Shown here in pieces: positions 55,047-64,000 of a stretch of DNA of 64,000 nt. The position numbers were made by a program, and so were the translations under genes. The notes under the pieces were generated by a model. The model was not told the origin of the DNA and did no database searches. It was given only the letters and a program-made list of their open reading frames with translations. Position 1 is the stretch's first letter. Each line of letters begins with the position of its first letter. Source of the DNA: Grimontia marina (GTDB lineage Bacteria; Pseudomonadota; Gammaproteobacteria; Enterobacterales; Vibrionaceae); NCBI RefSeq assembly GCF_900060185.1, contig NZ_FIZY01000010.1, positions 1 to 64,000 of the forward strand, written 5' to 3'.

Positions 55047-57173
55047 TCAACGGTAAAGGACAACAGCATGGCACTTTCAGGATCCATTACTGGCAAGCTT
55101 AGTCCAATTTGACTGAGCTGGTCACCGCTAACGACCTGAGTTTTTTCAATCCAGACAGGAAGATGCTTCATTGTCTTGCTAAAAGCAGCAGGGGCATCGA
55201 TCACTTCAACGCGGTAGTGTTTTGTGTAACCGCAGTCTCTGGCCGAGCGCATGTTCCGGCATGGCCAACTGTACGACAGCGAGTAACGCCACACTTTCAT
55301 CCATCACCCCGTATATATGGGTGCCAGGATCGACTGATGGCAGGATATAGGATTTACCACTGTGAATGAGGGGACGGTATTGCTTATGCAATGCGATGTA
55401 TTTGGAGAATGCACGTATCTCACAGTCTTCCAATCCTTGAGGATCAAGCTCTGCACCCATGTGTCCGAAGAGTGCGGTAATACCGCGAAGCGACATATCA
55501 TGATTGCGCCTTGTGGTGTGGCTGAGTCTAGGGCCAATGTGGCTGCCCATCACTTCCGGCGGGAAAAATAACTGCATGCCGCGTTGAATCGTTTGGCGTT
55601 CCAGTGCGTCATTGCAGTCGGATGTCCAGAATCTCTGGGTACGTTTCAGCACTTCAAAATCAACACGGCCACCGCCAGAGGCACAGGATTCTATTTCCAC
55701 ATACGGATGCTTCTCCCGAAGCGCATCAATTAATCGGTAAAACGCGAGTGTTTGTCCGTGATAAGCCGCATTGCCCTGATGGGCAGGTTGCACCAGCTCG
55801 CGGTTCATGTCCCACTTAAGATAACCAATGTTGTATTCGGTCATCAGGTTGTTGAGGGACGACAGCAAGTAGTCGAAGGCATCAGGGTTTTGCAAGTCGA
55901 GCACAAACTGATTCCGGCCAGCCGGTTGTTGATAACCCAGCTCATCCATGCCAAGCATCCAGTCTGGATGGGCGCGGAAAAGCGCAGAGTTCTTGCTGAC
56001 CATTTCCGGCTCCACCCAAAGGCCAAACTCCATGCCTAGCTGGTTAATATGTTCGATAACCGGCTTCAACCCTTCAGGATACTTGCGTTTGTCCACCTGC
56101 CAGTCGCCCAAGGCACGTGTGTCGTCATCCCGGTTAGTGAACCAGCCGTCATCGAGAATAAAACGCTCTACGCCAAGTCTTGCGACTGCGGTTGCCATCT
56201 CCATGATGCGTTGCGGCTTGTGGTCAAAATAGATCCCTTCCCAGGTGTTGAAATGCACAGGGCGCATTGCGGTTTGCGGGAAGTTGACCACCTGATTGCG
56301 CACGAAATGGTGGAATCGCTGCATCATGCCGTTCAGTCCTTGAGTACTGAATACCGCATACAGGTTAGGTGTAGAGAAGCTTTCGCCCGGCGCAATAGAG
56401 ATCTCGCCCGGTGCCAGTAGAGCTTCAGCTTGTAGATACCTTCTTCCGTCGCTTTTCACCTGTGCCTGAATACGATGATTGCCGCTCCAGCCCAGGTGCA
56501 CCCCAATAACATCCCCTTGCAATTCATTGGTGTCTTTTTGTAAGGCAATCAAGCCGGGGAAAGACTCGTGTGAGGTTCGTCCTCGGCGGTTTTCCTGCAT
56601 CAATCCGCCGTGCTTGAATGAAAGGCGTTGCTGTTGGAATTCATGGGACCAACGTCCGTGAAAGCTGATTAAATCAAGAAAATCATCGTTAACTGGCAGC
56701 GTGAGAGCGAGTCGGTGGAGTGAATAATCCTTAGAGCCTGTGTTGGTGAGTTTGTGGTTCAGTGTCAGCACATCGCTATCTTCATCCAGTACCAGCGTTG
56801 ATCTCACTTCAAGTCCTGCGCGGGGATCGCTCATGGTGATCGTGGCACTGCTATGCGTCGTGGTAACGGAAATGACCTCAAAGACCGGCGCCCAGTCTTT
56901 GCTGTTGCGGTGTCCTTCAACGCCAGGGCTTCCGAAGTCGCCACGTCCCTGTTCTGGGAGCAACGCCAGTGGCATAGCGTCGTCCAACCTTGCCTGTGGG
57001 ACAGGAAGATCGAAAAGAGCGCCATTAAGTGGCATATCTGCATTGATTTTCTTGCCCCAGTAAACAATGGCTGGGACAGGTTGCATCATCAGGATTAGGC
57101 TAGTGTGCGATGATTGAAGATGCACGTAACGTTCAGATGCAACATGGTTTCTCTGCACAGGCACTTTCGCCAT
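55040..57173 (-). pseudogene. Alpha-galactosidase (GH36), interrupted by a frameshift near the C-terminus
   Basis: About 710 residues of a GH36 enzyme. The first 650 residues are in one frame: FNTWEGIYFDHKPQ, the KWDMNRE nucleophile motif, SCASGGGRVDFEVL acid/base region and WTSDCNDA. The last ~60 residues (KHYRVEVIDAPAAF...MLLSFTVEL) continue in the next frame. The break is at the AAAA run at 55220-55223. Removing one A gives LRLHKHYRVEV. The catalytic core is intact, so partial function is conceivable. The frame begins at 57209, but ATG 57173 (MAKVPVQRNH) follows a GAGGGGA site and is the likely start. Confidence 0.9.
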
Positions 57174-57190
57174 GAATCCATTCCCCTCAT

Positions 57191-57207
57191 GTGGCGTTAA
57201 ACGCCAC
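57191..57207. promoter_or_regulatory. 17-bp palindrome between lacI and the alpha-galactosidase gene
   Basis: GTGGCGTTAAACGCCAC, a perfect 8-1-8 inverted repeat in the 55-bp gap between the LacI stop and the galactosidase start. It could be an operator or an mRNA hairpin controlling the downstream genes. Role unknown. Confidence 0.4.
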
Positions 57208-57228
57208 AAAAATTACTTGTTTTTGAAG

Positions 57229-58239
57229 TTACTCGCTTGATTTAGTGACAGAGTTTCTTTTAATCAGTGTAGGTGCGTAGCTGCCTTTTTCATTGCGCAT
57301 TGGCTGTTTGGTTGATAGCGCAATGGCTTGCTCTGCAGCAAGCTCGGCCATTTCTTCAATCGGATAGCGCACCGATGTGAGTTTTGGATGGAGATAACGT
57401 GCGATAAGGCTGTCATCGAAGCCGACCACCGAGACATCTTCCGGCACACGATAACCTCGATCTGTCAGCGCAGTGATGGCACCAGCAGCCATGACATCGT
57501 TGTAGCAAAACACGGCGCTGAGACTGTCGTTCTCTTCCAACAGGGCTGCCATAGCACGCTCACCGCCGGTCTCTTCTGGTGTATCGAATGCCATCATGAC
57601 TGGATGGGTTTCATCGGTGACGCGGCAGGTATTCAGGGCATCTTCATAGCCTTGCTGTCGCTGTTCGGTATCTTCGATAGCGTGGCTTGAGCCGATGTAC
57701 GCCACATAGCGGTGACCTTGCTCGATGAGATGTTCCGTCGCCAGAAATGCACCGTGATAATTGTCTAGATAGATGCAGCGATCTTCCAGCCCAGGGATTA
57801 ATCGGTTAATAAATACCATTGCCCCATGCTCTTGTGCATAAGCACGGAGGGTGTCGTTATCGAGTGCTTTGCTGTGCACAATAAGTGCAGTGACCTGGTT
57901 CTGGATCAGCGATTCAATCGCCTGTTTTTCTCTTGCTGCTTCATGGTAGCCGTTACCAATCAAAAGGTGATGGCCTTGCTTATGGGCCACGTTGTCGACG
58001 TATTTGACCAGTGAGCCAAAGAAGGGATCAGAGACATCTGCCACAACCACGCCTATGGCGAGGCTTCGCTTGCTCACTAAAGTTCGGGCTGCGGCATTTG
58101 GGCGGTAACCCAGCTCGCGCATGGTGCGTTTTACTAAGTCGGCAGTATCCGGCTTGGTCAGCGGCGAGCCGTTTATTACCCGGGAAACCGTGGCAACCGA
58201 CACGCCTGCATGACGTGCGACGTCTTTAATCGTTGCCAT
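57229..58239 (-). CDS. LacI/GalR-family transcriptional regulator
   Basis: A 336-residue regulator. The N-terminal HTH (MATIKDVARHAGVSVATVSRVING) is followed by the hinge helix NAAARTLVSKRS and a periplasmic-binding-like domain (GVVVADVSDPFFG, VFCYNDVMAAGAI, VSVVGFDDS). AAGGAGG lies upstream of the ATG. It sits within the galactoside operon, so the ligand is probably a galactoside or galactose. It should bind the palindrome at 59507-59522. Confidence 0.95.
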   Translation of the reverse strand: MATIKDVARHAGVSVATVSRVINGSPLTKPDTADLVKRTMRELGYRPNAAARTLVSKRSLAIGVVVADVSDPFFGSLVKYVDNVAHKQGHHLLIGNGYHEAAREKQAIESLIQNQVTALIVHSKALDNDTLRAYAQEHGAMVFINRLIPGLEDRCIYLDNYHGAFLATEHLIEQGHRYVAYIGSSHAIEDTEQRQQGYEDALNTCRVTDETHPVMMAFDTPEETGGERAMAALLEENDSLSAVFCYNDVMAAGAITALTDRGYRVPEDVSVVGFDDSLIARYLHPKLTSVRYPIEEMAELAAEQAIALSTKQPMRNEKGSYAPTLIKRNSVTKSSE

Positions 58240-58281
58240 GATGTGAAGCCTCCTTCGTTTTGCCTAAAAACGGCATTATTA

Positions 58282-59415
58282 TTATTCCTGCGCGTTGGCA
58301 GTGAGTGGTAAAGGATCTTCCGTGCCTTCTGGACGATGGGTTAACGCCAGTTCGTGACTGTCGAACAGGTGAATGTCGTCCGGTGAACAGTGCAAGGAGA
58401 CGGTCTGGAATGCTTTCACGGCGTTGTCGCCGGGAATGTGAACCTTAAATCCGTCCTCGCCGCAATATTGGCCGAACAGGTATGTACTGTTGCCAAGGCG
58501 TTCCACCACTTCACTGTTAAATTCGAAATTAAACCCAGGGCCATTGCCAATCTGAATGTGTTCAGGCCGGATACCAACCGTCACTTGCTCGCCTTCGTTA
58601 ACCTGTCGAGCAACTTTGATGGTGAGTATTTGTTCATCAGGCATGGTAACAGCGACTTCATTACCATTGCTGGCTGAAACGCGCCCGGGCACAAAGTTCA
58701 TTTTCGGTGAACCAATGAAACCTGCCACGAACAGATTGGCGGGATTGTGATATAGCACCAAAGGCGAGCCTACTTGTTCAACATTTCCCGCACGGAGCAC
58801 CACGATTTTGTCAGCCAGTGTCATTGCTTCAACCTGATCGTGGGTCACGTAAATCATGGTGTTTTTGAGCTCCTGATGCAGTTTGGCGATCTGCAGGCGC
58901 ATTTCGACACGAAGTTCTGCATCAAGATTGGAGAGCGGCTCATCAAACAAAAAGACCTTGGGATCCCTCACAATTGCCCGGCCAATGGCGACACGTTGTC
59001 GCTGTCCACCAGAAAGAGCTTTTGGCTTGCGATCCAACAGGGCTTCGAGTTGTAAGGTTTTCGCTGCGCGGTTGACGTTTTTGTCGATCTCCGCTTTGTC
59101 TACCCCGTTCATTTTTAGACCAAAGCCCATGTTTTCCCGGACTGTCATGTGCGGATAAAGCGCATAAGACTGGAACACCATGGCGACACCGCGATCGGCA
59201 GGGTCAACATCATTGATCTCTGTGCCGTTGATAGAGATGGTGCCCTCAGAGATGGTTTCGAGCCCTGCTATAAGACGTAGTAACGTTGACTTTCCGCAAC
59301 CGGAAGGACCAACAAACACCACGAACTCTCCCCCATTGATATCGAGATCGATACCGTGAATTGTTTCGATTTTGCCGAAACGTTTAACAACATTTCTCAG
59401 TGTGATGTCGGCCAT
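58282..59415 (-). CDS. Sugar ABC transporter ATPase (UgpC/MsmK/MalK type)
   Basis: A 377-residue ABC ATPase. It has Walker [11 protein letters not shown]-loop, signature [14 protein letters not shown], Walker [15 protein letters not shown] and the H-loop VTHDQVEAM. The C-terminal TOBE-like region (about 240-360) has [11 protein letters not shown]. It energises the CUT1 sugar importer encoded divergently at 59639-62658. The frame begins at 59433, but MADITLRN at ATG 59415 is the family start. Confidence 0.95.
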   Translation of the reverse strand: MADITLRNVVKRFGKIETIHGIDLDINGGEFVVFVGPSGCGKSTLLRLIAGLETISEGTISINGTEINDVDPADRGVAMVFQSYALYPHMTVRENMGFGLKMNGVDKAEIDKNVNRAAKTLQLEALLDRKPKALSGGQRQRVAIGRAIVRDPKVFLFDEPLSNLDAELRVEMRLQIAKLHQELKNTMIYVTHDQVEAMTLADKIVVLRAGNVEQVGSPLVLYHNPANLFVAGFIGSPKMNFVPGRVSASNGNEVAVTMPDEQILTIKVARQVNEGEQVTVGIRPEHIQIGNGPGFNFEFNSEVVERLGNSTYLFGQYCGEDGFKVHIPGDNAVKAFQTVSLHCSPDDIHLFDSHELALTHRPEGTEDPLPLTANAQE

Positions 59416-59506
59416 ACTGCAGTCCCTATGCAATCAATTCCTTTTAGGGCGGTTAAATTTCGTCGTTTCGGTCACCCTTTTATAAAAATAGGCGGTTTTT
59501 CGATAA

Positions 59507-59522
59507 ATGGAAACGTTTACAT
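59507..59522. promoter_or_regulatory. LacI/GalR-family operator in the divergent galactoside promoter region
   Basis: ATGGAAACGTTTACAT: 14 of 16 positions are symmetric around the central CG, close to the general LacI-family consensus (TGTAAACGTTTACA). It lies between the divergent ATPase and permease genes, so one repressor could control both operons. The best candidate binder is the LacI-type protein at 57229-58239. Confidence 0.7.
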
Positions 59523-59638
59523 TATCTGTTTTGTGAACTAGTTTTAACCTGCGAATTTGTGGAGATTACATTTTGATAACAAAAAGCGCGTCAGATATTC
59601 CCATGGAAAATCTCTAAGTACGAAATACAGGACGTAAC

Positions 59639-60541
59639 ATGACAGGGAACTTTTCTTCAGCAACAAGACCTTCTGCTGCACAGCGAAGCCAGCTGGCTAT
59701 TGCCCCCTGGCTCTTCCTGACTCCCGCTATTTTCGTGTTTGCGGTGTATGTGCTGTACCCCATTGGTCAAAGCGTCTGGCTCAGCTTTTTTGAGTGGGAC
59801 GGTCTGGGTGAAAAGACCTGGGTGGGCTGGGAAAACTATATCGAGCTTTTCGATTCCGATGCGTTTTACACCTCTTTGGTGAATAACTTTCTCTGGATGG
59901 TCCTTTTCATGCTTGCCCCTCCTATTGGTTTACTGATTGCTCTTTTCCTTAATCAGCAAGTGGCAGGTATCCGTCTTATTAAGGCGTTGTTCTTCTTCCC
60001 GTTTGTGATTTCCCAAGTGGTGGTGGGCTTGGTATTTGCCTGGTTTTATGACCCTTCATTTGGTCTGCTGACCCAATTTGTTGTGGCGTTGGGGTTTGAT
60101 CCTATCTCCATTCTTGCCGATGAAGATCTGGTGACCTACGGGATCATTGCTGCGGGTCTCTGGCCTCAGGTGGCCTATTGCATGATTCTGTATTTGACGG
60201 GGCTTAACAACCTTGACCCTGAACAGCTTGAAGCCGCTCGCCTTGACGGCGCAAAAGGTTGGCGAATGCTCTGGTATGTGGTGGTACCACAACTCAAACC
60301 TGCCACTTTCATTGCTGTGGTTGTGACGGTTATCGGTGCTCTAAGGTCGTTCGACTTGGTAGCGACCATGACAGCTGGCGGCCCGTGGGGTAGCTCAACG
60401 GTGCTTGCTTACCTCATGTATGAAGAGTCAATTTTCAATTACCGCATGGGTTATGGCGCCGCGGTCGCCGTGGTGCTCTTCCTGATTATGGATATCTATA
60501 TCGCCTGGTTCCTGTGGCGGATGCTGAAAGGAGAGCGCTGA
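59639..60541 (+). CDS. Sugar ABC transporter permease 1 (CUT1, MalF/UgpA type)
   Basis: A 300-residue membrane protein with six helices. The EAA loop is visible as EAARLDGAKGWRMLWYVVVPQLKP, near residues 197-220. The N-terminus APWLFLTPAIFVFAVYVLYPI is typical of MalF-like permeases. It is followed at 1 bp by permease 2. The substrate is inferred from the galactosidases (galactosides such as lactose or melibiose-type sugars). Confidence 0.94.
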   Translation: MTGNFSSATRPSAAQRSQLAIAPWLFLTPAIFVFAVYVLYPIGQSVWLSFFEWDGLGEKTWVGWENYIELFDSDAFYTSLVNNFLWMVLFMLAPPIGLLIALFLNQQVAGIRLIKALFFFPFVISQVVVGLVFAWFYDPSFGLLTQFVVALGFDPISILADEDLVTYGIIAAGLWPQVAYCMILYLTGLNNLDPEQLEAARLDGAKGWRMLWYVVVPQLKPATFIAVVVTVIGALRSFDLVATMTAGGPWGSSTVLAYLMYEESIFNYRMGYGAAVAVVLFLIMDIYIAWFLWRMLKGER

Positions 60542-60542
60542 T

Positions 60543-61394
60543 ATGTTTCCAAGACCCATTGAGCAGCGTGGCAAAGTTGCTAACGCCACCTATCGCATTT
60601 CACTCTACATCGCTGTTTGCCTTTGGCTGATCCCGCTTGTAGCGGTTTTGATGACATCAGTCCGCTCCATTGCGGATATCAATGCCGGTAACTACTGGGG
60701 TATGCCGGATGAACTGCAGCTTGTTGAAAACTACACTCAGGTGTTTACGGCCACTCCGATGGGGCGTTACCTGCTTAACAGTTTGCTAATTTGCATTCCG
60801 GCTGTGGCTGGAGCCGTGGTGCAATCGACCCTCGCAGGCTTTGCGTTGGCAAAGTATAAGTTCCGAGCCAATGTTTGGCTGTTTGCTCTGTTTATCGGCG
60901 GCAATTTTGTCCCGTTTCAGATATTGATGATTCCAGTTCGCGATCTCACCATCAGCTTTGGTCTCTATGATTCTCATTGGGCACTCATTTTCTTCCATAT
61001 CGCGTTTCAGGCCGGGTTCTGTACCCTCTTTATGCGCAACTTTATTGTCGGCATTCCGGATGCCCTGATCGAAGCAGCCCGTGTGGAAGGGGTCAGCGAG
61101 TGGCGTATTTTCTGGTTCGTGGTTCTCCCGTTGGTGAGACCCGCACTGGCAGCTTTGTCTGTTTTAGTCTTTACCTTTATTTGGAACGACTTTTTCTGGG
61201 CTCTGGTGCTGGTTCAAAGCGATGAGGTTCGTCCTGTCACAGCAGGCCTGAACGCATTGCAAGGACAATGGCTTGCATCCTGGCAGTACATGTCAGCAGG
61301 CGCAGTGATCGCTGCACTCCCGCCTGTTGCGCTGTTTTTTACGATGCAACGTCACTTTATTGCCGGGTTAACGCTGGGTGCTACCAAAGGCTAA
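60543..61394 (+). CDS. Sugar ABC transporter permease 2 (CUT1, MalG/UgpE type)
   Basis: A 283-residue six-helix protein with the EAA motif IEAARVEGVSEWRIFWFVVLPLVRPALAA split in its second half and the FVPFQILMIPV segment. It pairs with permease 1, whose stop is separated from this start by one base. Confidence 0.94.
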   Translation: MFPRPIEQRGKVANATYRISLYIAVCLWLIPLVAVLMTSVRSIADINAGNYWGMPDELQLVENYTQVFTATPMGRYLLNSLLICIPAVAGAVVQSTLAGFALAKYKFRANVWLFALFIGGNFVPFQILMIPVRDLTISFGLYDSHWALIFFHIAFQAGFCTLFMRNFIVGIPDALIEAARVEGVSEWRIFWFVVLPLVRPALAALSVLVFTFIWNDFFWALVLVQSDEVRPVTAGLNALQGQWLASWQYMSAGAVIAALPPVALFFTMQRHFIAGLTLGATKG

Positions 61395-61425
61395 GCCTGG
61401 TTTAACGAAAGTAAGGATGAAGGAT

Positions 61426-62658
61426 ATGAGAACGCTTGCTAAGAAAAGCTTGGGGATGTTCAGTGGTCTGATGCTAGCGCTCAGCGGTTCAGTAACCGCA
61501 GGGACGCTGGTGATAAACTCTGATGCCTCAGACCCCGCACCAAAGAAAGCGTGGGCAGAGGTGATTGAAAAGTTTGAAGAGGCTTATCCGGACATTGAGG
61601 TGAAATATAACCTTTATGACCACGAAGCATACAAGACTACTATTCGTAACTGGTTGGTGACTTCACCGCCAGACGTCGTATTCTGGTATGCGGGAAACCG
61701 TATGAAAACTTTCGTCGATCGTGGTTTGTTTGAAGATGTCAGTGATCTGTGGAAAACCAACAATATGAACACTGAATTCTCGAGCGCGATGCCCGCTATG
61801 TCAGTAGACGGCAAGCAGTATGGTGTGCCTTACACCTATTACCAATGGGGTATCTATTACCGTCAAGACCTGTTCGATAAGTATGGTATTGCAGTGCCTA
61901 AGACTTGGGAAGATTTAGTCGCTGCTGCGAAGAAATTGAAAGACAACGGCGTGACACCATTTACTATCGGAACCAAATACCTTTGGACAGCAGCAGGCTG
62001 GTTTGACTACCTCAACATGCGTGTGAATGGTCTCGATTTCCACATTGACCTTATGGACGGCAAGGTGCCTTACACGGACCCACGCGTGAAAGCGGTGTTT
62101 GAGAAATGGAATGATCTGGTTGAGCCTGGCTACTACCTTGACAACCATGCTTCCTATTCCTGGCAAGAAGCGCAACCCTTCCTCTACAACGGTGAGGCAG
62201 CCATGTACCTTATGGGCAACTTCCTGGCAGCGAACTTTACCGATGAAGTGCGTCCAAACATGGGTTTCTTTCAGTTCCCTGTGATTAATCCAGATGTGCC
62301 AATGGCAGAAGACGCGCCAATGGATACGCTACATATTCCTTCAAAAGCGAAGAATAAAGAAGATGCGCGTAAGTTCCTGGCGTTTGTGGCGCAACCTGAA
62401 ATCCAGACCATGATCAATGAAGCGCTACTGCAAATCCCAACCAATAACAAAGCGACCCCTAAAGATGATGAATACTTGAACGCAGGTGTGGTGATGTTGG
62501 GTGAAGCGGCGGGTACTGCGCAGTTTTATGACCGTGATACCGACCCGGCAATGGCGAAAGAAGGTATGAAGGGCTTCCAGCAATATATGGTTCACCCAGA
62601 CCGTATCGACAAGATTCTTGAGAAACTGGAAAAAACGCGTCAGCGTACTTTCAAGTAA
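61426..62658 (+). CDS. Sugar ABC transporter substrate-binding protein (CUT1)
   Basis: A 410-residue exported protein. The signal peptide ends around VTAG (about residue 24). The family-1 extracellular sugar-binding pattern follows: FEEAYPDIEVKYNLYD, PPDVVFWYAGN, VPYTYYQWGIYYR, then AAMYLMGNFLAA. The frame is open to 61378 (overlapping the permease), but the ATG at 61426 with TAAGGA upstream gives the correct signal peptide. A strong terminator follows. Confidence 0.94.
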   Translation: MRTLAKKSLGMFSGLMLALSGSVTAGTLVINSDASDPAPKKAWAEVIEKFEEAYPDIEVKYNLYDHEAYKTTIRNWLVTSPPDVVFWYAGNRMKTFVDRGLFEDVSDLWKTNNMNTEFSSAMPAMSVDGKQYGVPYTYYQWGIYYRQDLFDKYGIAVPKTWEDLVAAAKKLKDNGVTPFTIGTKYLWTAAGWFDYLNMRVNGLDFHIDLMDGKVPYTDPRVKAVFEKWNDLVEPGYYLDNHASYSWQEAQPFLYNGEAAMYLMGNFLAANFTDEVRPNMGFFQFPVINPDVPMAEDAPMDTLHIPSKAKNKEDARKFLAFVAQPEIQTMINEALLQIPTNNKATPKDDEYLNAGVVMLGEAAGTAQFYDRDTDPAMAKEGMKGFQQYMVHPDRIDKILEKLEKTRQRTFK

Positions 62659-62685
62659 TAACCGATATATCAACCCTTTAGAATC

Positions 62686-62724
62686 AGAAGCAAGCGTTGT
62701 TGGCATAACGCTTGCTTCTTTTTT
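62686..62724 (+). terminator. Terminator of the sugar ABC operon
   Basis: A 13-bp stem (AGAAGCAAGCGTT / AACGCTTGCTTCT) with an 8-nt loop and a T-run, 28 bp after the binding-protein stop. Confidence 0.94.
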
Positions 62725-62833
62725 GCACAAGTGGTTTAGGCATGTAAAAGAGGAAAATATATGCTGTACTCTAACACCCTGTACTAAATTTAAGATCCCG
62801 ATGTGTAAAATGAATTGCTGACAGGAAAGGGCA

Positions 62834-63196
62834 ATGCCAAATCTGATCAACGCCAGTTACTCGAACAACATGTACCTCAGCGCGCGTCAGCGTGAGAAAG
62901 ATGAGGCGCAGTATGGCGCGCGTAATGAAGGCGTGAAAACTGATCAGTCATTGACTCCCGCAGAACGAGCAGAAATGCTACGAAAAGAGCGCGAAGAGAA
63001 AATGCAGGCGGACAAAGCACAGGAAGATTCGCCACAGCGCGGTGATTACCGCGGCTTGATAGACCGCGTGGCGGAGCAGGAAGCAAAAATGGCCAAGTTT
63101 TCGGCTTACACTCAAGGTCAGCAGCAACTCTTAAAACAAGTCGAGAAAACCATTACGCCGAACGAAGGCGAGACGAGTTACAACTTCAAGGTCTAA
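62834..63196 (+). CDS. Hypothetical charged helical protein
   Basis: A 120-residue soluble protein, rich in Glu, Lys, Arg and Gln, predicted mostly helical and coiled-coil-like (ERAEMLRKEREEKMQADKA, RVAEQEAKMAKF). No recognised family. AGGAAAGGG precedes the ATG. Its stop overlaps the stop of the convergent cupin gene by 4 bp. Confidence 0.72.
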   Translation: MPNLINASYSNNMYLSARQREKDEAQYGARNEGVKTDQSLTPAERAEMLRKEREEKMQADKAQEDSPQRGDYRGLIDRVAEQEAKMAKFSAYTQGQQQLLKQVEKTITPNEGETSYNFKV

Positions 63197-63558
63197 ATCC
63201 ACTCCTGCGCATCTGCTGACACTGTGACATCAGTTTCCAGCGCGCCTGTGTGCTGGGTGGACGCTGGTTCAATCATCATGAAGTGGGTATCTTCCTTTGC
63301 CATCGGACAATGTTCCACACCTTTTGGCACCACAAACAATTCCCCCGGATTGAGCACAATTTCTCCGTCGTGAAGCTTTAAGGTCAGCTGACCCTTCAGC
63401 ACCAGAAACAGTTCATCCTCATTCTCATGGCTATGCCAGACTAATTCGCCGCTGCCTTTGGCGATCTTCACTAATTGTCCGTTAGATTCCGTGATGATTT
63501 TGGGCGTCCAGATTTCATCAAACAGAGAATATTTGTCGGTCAGGGTAATTTTGTCCAT
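63193..63558 (-). CDS. Cupin-domain protein
   Basis: A 121-residue single-cupin protein. Motif 1 is WHSHENEDELFLVLKGQLTL (two His and Glu metal ligands) and motif 2 is PGELFVVPKGVEHCPMA. Such small cupins may be mannose-6-phosphate-isomerase-like or dioxygenase-like. Substrate unknown. The frame extends to 63618, but the ATG at 63558 (MDKITLTDKYSLF) is the family start and has TAGGA upstream. Confidence 0.9.
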   Translation of the reverse strand: MDKITLTDKYSLFDEIWTPKIITESNGQLVKIAKGSGELVWHSHENEDELFLVLKGQLTLKLHDGEIVLNPGELFVVPKGVEHCPMAKEDTHFMMIEPASTQHTGALETDVTVSADAQEWI

Positions 63559-63693
63559 CTCAGTATTCCTAGGTAGCGTGAACGTTACTGCCATATTTTG
63601 GTCACTATTGTTCGTCATAATGCCATTTCTTAACGCCTGTATTGCCCGCTTTGTTCGCTTTAATCACCCAATCAAACAAGAGAGGGCAAGACG

Positions 63694-63798
63694 ATGAAAA
63701 AGCAACCAAACAAATACTCATTTACGCTCGGCATCCCATCCTGGCTTTGGCCGGTTTTGATCAGCATGGTTTGGGTGATTCAGCTGGCGGCAGAATAA
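63694..63798 (+). CDS. Small single-pass membrane protein (34 residues)
   Basis: A 34-codon frame (MKKQPNKYSFTLGIP, then a hydrophobic WLWPVLISMVWVIQLAA helix and TAA). AGAGGG lies 8 nt before the ATG. It has a basic cytoplasmic start followed by one membrane helix, a typical small membrane protein design. It ends 11 bp before the convergent transporter gene. No family recognised. The intact ribosome site and helix support it. Confidence 0.55.
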   Translation: MKKQPNKYSFTLGIPSWLWPVLISMVWVIQLAAE

Positions 63799-63809
63799 AA
63801 CGAGAGTGC

Positions 63810-64000
63810 TTAGCGGTGTGCGTGGTACCAGCGTTTTACAGGCTCAGGTAAGCCAAATACTCTCAGGTTCCCGCCAACCACCAACATTACGCCGAGCACC
63901 GATTGCCATGTCCATTCATAGCCTTCAAAAATGGTCGACAAAGACAGGGCAACCAGCGGGAAGAGGACGGTGCAGTAAGCCGCTTTAGCCGCGCCAATGT
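63810..64000 (-). CDS. DMT/EamA-family transporter, C-terminal part (continues beyond the window)
   Basis: The last 62 codons of a minus-strand membrane protein, truncated by the window edge. Read from the edge: IGAAKAAYCTVLFPLVALSLS, a loop FEGYEWTW, then the last helix SVLGVMLVVGGNL and a basic tail ending HAHR. The 'GAAKAAY.....PLVAL..S..FEGY.WTW....G..L...GN' pattern is that of EamA (DMT) exporters. Confidence 0.8.
   Translation of the reverse strand, partial: IGAAKAAYCTVLFPLVALSLSTIFEGYEWTWQSVLGVMLVVGGNLRVFGLPEPVKRWYHAHR

Overview
The window looks like chromosome from a marine gammaproteobacterium of the family Vibrionaceae (a Grimontia/Enterovibrio/Photobacterium-like genome is my best guess; genus is inference only). 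Reasons: a LuxP-like periplasmic protein, a dense set of c-di-GMP (GGDEF/EAL) proteins, short interspersed repeats, and a bifunctional OlsF-like acyltransferase. About 60 genes are recognisable. I saw no rRNA, tRNA, CRISPR array, prophage or intact transposase gene.

Layout. 1-3.5 kb: a DapA-family aldolase and a class II aldolase, divergent from a MocR regulator. 3.8-6.7 kb: small housekeeping genes (DUF3297, YehS, GNAT, DEAD-box helicase). 6.8-16 kb: a TRAP transporter plus a catabolic operon (DSD1-like PLP enzyme, RpiR regulator, N-acyl-D-amino-acid deacylase, RidA, 2-keto-3-deoxygluconate-type kinase, KDPG aldolase). Its logic matches the catabolism of N-acetyl-D-glucosaminate, the C1-oxidised monomer of LPMO-cleaved chitin. 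A 19-bp imperfect palindrome occurs in both control regions of this locus. 16.3-23.4 kb: VOC, DUF3291, a frameshifted phytase-like esterase, GNAT, and a PepSY / small membrane protein / response regulator / (frameshifted) histidine kinase operon.

23.7-28.5 kb: a LuxP-like protein divergent from an overlapping pair of a sugar-type binding protein and a GGDEF-EAL protein. 28.5-32.9 kb: monooxygenase-like protein, a 266-bp MITE-like repeat, MsrA-like, rhodanese, MltC and LhgO. 33-36.4 kb: a 1127-residue MASE1-PAS-GGDEF-EAL protein with degenerate catalytic motifs. 36.5-42.5 kb: MazG-like, DedA, ATP-grasp, DinB-like, NRDE, YHS and OlsF-like genes. 42.5-51.9 kb: an outer-membrane barrel protein, DUF445, two lipoproteins, a second binding-protein/GGDEF-EAL overlapping pair, DUF3047, DgkA, glutaredoxin and SDR.

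51.9-62.7 kb: a galactoside locus. The minus strand carries the ABC ATPase, LacI regulator, a frameshifted GH36 alpha-galactosidase and GH2 beta-galactosidase; the plus strand carries two permeases and a binding protein, with a LacI-type operator in the divergent promoter region. 62.8-64 kb: a small hypothetical protein, a cupin, a 34-residue membrane peptide and the C-terminus of a DMT-family transporter running off the end.

Three genes (phytase-like, histidine kinase, alpha-galactosidase) carry single frameshifts. These are either real recent inactivations or base errors in this sequence.
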